Source: a bacterium (GTDB taxonomy: Bacteria; Sumerlaeota; Sumerlaeia; MVZB01). From it: a DNA stretch of 7,409 nucleotides. The notes below the pieces were generated by a model. That model had not been told where the DNA came from, did no database searches, and was given only the letters and a program-made list of their open reading frames with translations. The position numbers and the translations under genes were made by a program. The DNA lies in contig JAMCWS010000092.1 of the NCBI GenBank assembly GCA_023480605.1, positions 1-7,409 on the forward strand, read 5' to 3'. Below are positions 5,326 to 7,409 of the stretch, one piece after another (within the stretch, counting starts at the first letter, position 1; each line of letters starts with the position of its first letter).

Positions 5326-6867
5326 TCAGTTCCGGTCGTAATGCGTGCCGGGGATGAGTTTGGCTTCCCACTCGCGCAGCAACGCCTCGTGGCTGGTCAG
5401 CACCGACGCCATTTGCGGTTCGCCGGCCAGGTTTTTCGTTTCCCAGGGGTCGGCCTTCATGTCGAACAGGAGGCGGACGGGATTCTCCTCGTAATCGGCG
5501 CCGTGGCCGGGTTCGAACTGGGTCGCCGTTCCGTCGGATTTTTTGACGAACGGCGCGTCGCCTTTGCCGGAAAACTTGTAGAACTTGACGAATTTGTATT
5601 GCGCCGTGCGGATCATCCGGCCGACGTGCTGCATCTCGGCATAAACGTGGTCGCGCCAACCGGCGGGTGCGGCGCCGTCGCGATCGAGCAGCGGCCGCAG
5701 GCTGAATCCGCGCGCGTGGGGCGGGGCCGGGATTCCGGCGTAGTCGCACACCGTGGGCATGATGTCGACGCCGCTGACCAGGTGCGCGTCGTCGATGACG
5801 CCTTCCTTCACGTGGCCTGGCCAGGCGATGATGAGCGGCACGCGGACCGACTCGTCGTAGGGGTGCCACTTTTGCACCCGGCCGTGGCGGCCAAGGCCCT
5901 CGCCATGATCGGCGGTGAAGATCACCAGCGTGTCGCCTCCGCGCGCCTCGACGGCCTCGAGCATCCGGCCCACGTCGGCGTCGACCTTCTCCACCATCCG
6001 GTAATAATCGTAGGCATAGTTGCGCCACTGGGCATCGTCAAAGCCCGTGACGGGTTTGCCCGAAGGGTCCTCGGACGAAAACGAATAACTGTGGTTGGGG
6101 GGCAGAATCGGCAGGCGGTCGCCCAGGCCGAATTCATCTGCGCGCGCCGTGACCAGCCGTCCCATGAGGCTGCCGGTCCACATGCAGATGTCGTGGGGAT
6201 TGAGCAGGCTGGCGACCAGCAGGAAGGGCTTTTCGCCCCGGTGATTGCGGATGTAGGCCTCGGCGTTGGCCGACACCTGGTAATCGAGCGTCGCACCGAC
6301 GCCGAAGTCCATCACGGGGATGGTATCGAAACCGGGGATCTTGCGCGGGCCGTCCACATCGGGGCAATTCCACTGCCCGCCGGCGTGCCACTTGCCGCAA
6401 TAGGCTCGGTCATAGTCGCCGTGCTGCTCGAACCACTGCGCCATGTTGGGCACCTTGTCGTCGATGCCGATGTTGTTGTAAACGACGCCCGTTTCGATCG
6501 CCATCCGGCCGGTGAAGATCGCGGCGCGCGCCGGGCAGCAGACCGGGTTGGCGCTGTGCGACTCCAGGAAAGCGACCCCCCGCCCGACCAGGCGGTCCAG
6601 GTTGGGCGTCTTGACCCAGTGCGGCCCCCAGGCGGCTTCTTTGTAGTGCTCGCGGAAGACCGAGATCGCGTCGATGTTCAACTGGTCCGAAATGATGATC
6701 AGGACATTGGGGCGCCCCTTGGGCTTGGCCTCGCCCTGGGCCAAGGCGGCGTGGGAGAAGGGGGCCGCGGCGGTCATCGCCGCCAGGCCCGCGGCCGCGC
6801 CGGCCTTCAGAAATTCGCGCCGTGTGAGACCGGCCTTCGCGATCGGTGTTTGCTTCGTGTCGTTCAT
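5326..6867 (-). CDS. Tat-exported type I (formylglycine-dependent) sulfatase
   Basis: A 513-residue arylsulfatase-superfamily enzyme that would hydrolyse a sulfate ester, probably on a glycan, outside the cytoplasm. Residues 13-44 form a Tat signal: TRREFLK, an Ala-rich hydrophobic stretch, and a likely cleavage after SHAALA. The sulfatase domain begins with NVLIIISDQ (54-62, metal ligand Asp61). The modification motif is C-C-P-A-R at 110-114, with Cys110 converted to formylglycine, followed by TGR. GKWH (158-161), NPHD (223-226), TADHGEGLGRHG (318-329) and Lys333 supply the remaining active-site set. The second acidic residue of the common DD pair is Gln62, a variant seen in known sulfatases. 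The ATG at 6867 overlaps the previous stop (TGATG); an adjacent TTG at 6870 is an alternative start. GGAGG lies nine bases before the ATG. The protein is complete and of normal length. A formylglycine-generating enzyme must be encoded elsewhere. The exact substrate is not predictable here. Confidence 0.95.
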   Translation of the reverse strand: MNDTKQTPIAKAGLTRREFLKAGAAAGLAAMTAAAPFSHAALAQGEAKPKGRPNVLIIISDQLNIDAISVFREHYKEAAWGPHWVKTPNLDRLVGRGVAFLESHSANPVCCPARAAIFTGRMAIETGVVYNNIGIDDKVPNMAQWFEQHGDYDRAYCGKWHAGGQWNCPDVDGPRKIPGFDTIPVMDFGVGATLDYQVSANAEAYIRNHRGEKPFLLVASLLNPHDICMWTGSLMGRLVTARADEFGLGDRLPILPPNHSYSFSSEDPSGKPVTGFDDAQWRNYAYDYYRMVEKVDADVGRMLEAVEARGGDTLVIFTADHGEGLGRHGRVQKWHPYDESVRVPLIIAWPGHVKEGVIDDAHLVSGVDIMPTVCDYAGIPAPPHARGFSLRPLLDRDGAAPAGWRDHVYAEMQHVGRMIRTAQYKFVKFYKFSGKGDAPFVKKSDGTATQFEPGHGADYEENPVRLLFDMKADPWETKNLAGEPQMASVLTSHEALLREWEAKLIPGTHYDRN

Positions 6868-7409
6868 CAACGGTTACCTCCCTGGCGGCCCCGTCGTTCC
6901 GACCGGCGCAGGCCTTCCTGCATTGGTATCGATGGATCCTGGGGATACTGGATTTTGGCGCCGTTCTCTTCGGCGAGAATATAAACTTCGATTCCGGAGA
7001 TGACGAAGAGCAGCCGGTGGGCCGCGTCGACCCAGTAGACCGTCGGCACGATCCCTTCGCCGATCACCTGGTAGGCGGTCAGAAGGGTTGGCTTGGCGTT
7101 CATGGCGATGTCCGCCTCGCGCCGGAAGGACAACGTCGCGCCGGGCCGTACCTGGTCGTATTCGTCAATCAGGCTGAACTGGACCGGCTTGGCGGCGGAT
7201 CCGCCCAGGCGCTGAACGGCTTCGCAGAGGCACCACTTGGCGGTGAAGGCGTTGCCGACGGACTTGGTGATTTTTTGTTCGCCGGCGGTGAGCGTCAACT
7301 GACCTTCGGCGGCGAGGGCCTGTTTCTTGAGCGCCGTCCGCATGTAGGGCGGAGCCCCCGGTTCGCGCGTGATTTTCGATTCGAAGGCGACGCGCCGTTC
7401 GTCAAAAAA
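6867..7409 (-). CDS. Unrecognised protein, C-terminal 180 residues, 5' end beyond the right window edge
   Basis: The frame is open from the right edge to TGA at 6869-6867. An ATG at 7343 exists inside it, but the reading continues upstream without a stop (a charged stretch beginning FFDERRVAFESKITREPG), so that ATG is probably internal. I do not recognise the family. The visible part has alternating hydrophobic strands with turns: FSLIDEYDQVRPG, TLLTAYQVIGEG, PTVYWVDAAHRLLFVISG and VEVYIL-like segments. This suggests a beta-rich domain, followed by a basic, low-complexity tail (LRRSERRGRQGG). The YWVDAAHRLLFV segment resembles the end of periplasmic beta-sheet domains where a W-x-D-x-x-x-R-L strand recurs (weak resemblance from memory). 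The one-base stop/start overlap with the sulfatase shows they are one transcription and translation unit, so a role tied to the sulfatase or its substrate is likely but unproven. Confidence 0.75.
   Translation of the reverse strand, partial: FFDERRVAFESKITREPGAPPYMRTALKKQALAAEGQLTLTAGEQKITKSVGNAFTAKWCLCEAVQRLGGSAAKPVQFSLIDEYDQVRPGATLSFRREADIAMNAKPTLLTAYQVIGEGIVPTVYWVDAAHRLLFVISGIEVYILAEENGAKIQYPQDPSIPMQEGLRRSERRGRQGGNR
6877..6881 (-). promoter_or_regulatory. Ribosome binding site of the sulfatase gene, inside the preceding gene
   Basis: GGAGG lies nine bases before the ATG at 6867 and six before the TTG at 6870. It sits within the last codons of the upstream gene, whose TGA overlaps the ATG by one base, so the sulfatase is probably translated by coupling to that gene. 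Confidence 0.7.

Noticed and set aside
4915..6984. Long plus-strand open frame of 689 codons opposite the sulfatase and the URO-D-like gene
   Set aside because: It is antisense to two well-supported genes. GC-rich third positions make stop codons rare on the opposite strand. The translation shows no family motif and has skewed composition.

Overview
This is a GC-rich bacterial window. Third codon positions are strongly G/C, and every complete gene has a clear Shine-Dalgarno sequence. The best guess for the source is an environmental member of the Planctomycetota/Verrucomicrobiota/Lentisphaerota (PVC) group, or a neighbouring phylum rich in sulfatases. Four things point that way: a Tat-exported formylglycine sulfatase, a uroporphyrinogen-decarboxylase-like (URO-D-like) protein with a GCCE motif, a GH99-like/WbsX-type protein, and the C-terminal tail of what looks like an H-X9-DG type pseudopilin. 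The strong Shine-Dalgarno sequences and the absence of SusC/SusD genes argue against Bacteroidota. No marker gene is present, so the phylum is inferred.

Layout: bases 2-136 hold the 3' end of a plus-strand gene (probable pseudopilin). It converges on a run of six genes, all on the minus strand and listed here in transcription order. (1) A conserved-looking unknown protein, cut by the right window edge (6867->7409), joined by a TGATG stop/start overlap to (2) a sulfatase (5326-6867), then 34 bases to (3) a URO-D-like protein (4029-5291). After a 201-base gap with a good promoter candidate and palindromes comes (4) a GH99-like/WbsX-type protein (2697-3827). After a 297-base gap with two degenerate short tandem arrays and a second promoter candidate comes (5) a Gfo/Idh/MocA NAD(P)-dependent oxidoreductase (1245-2399). 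After a 180-base gap with two facing hexamer arrays comes (6) a xylose-isomerase-like TIM-barrel sugar isomerase/epimerase/lyase (186-1064).

How they may work together (inference): the set looks like part of a catabolic locus for a sulfated and perhaps otherwise decorated glycan. The exported sulfatase would remove sulfate. The GH99-like protein would act on a glycosidic linkage. The oxidoreductase and the TIM-barrel isomerase-like enzyme would process the sugar in the cytoplasm, perhaps by oxidation to a keto-sugar followed by epimerisation or elimination. The URO-D-like protein is the least understood member; its family includes corrinoid methyltransferases as well as decarboxylases. No transporter, regulator, canonical glycoside hydrolase, RNA gene, insertion sequence or CRISPR array is visible.

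The most unusual non-coding features are the three hexamer arrays and one nonamer array in the intergenic gaps, a TTCAAG/palindrome cluster around the promoter of gene 4, and a perfect 23-base inverted duplication between the very first bases of the window and the interior of gene 6, which may mark a contig-end artefact.
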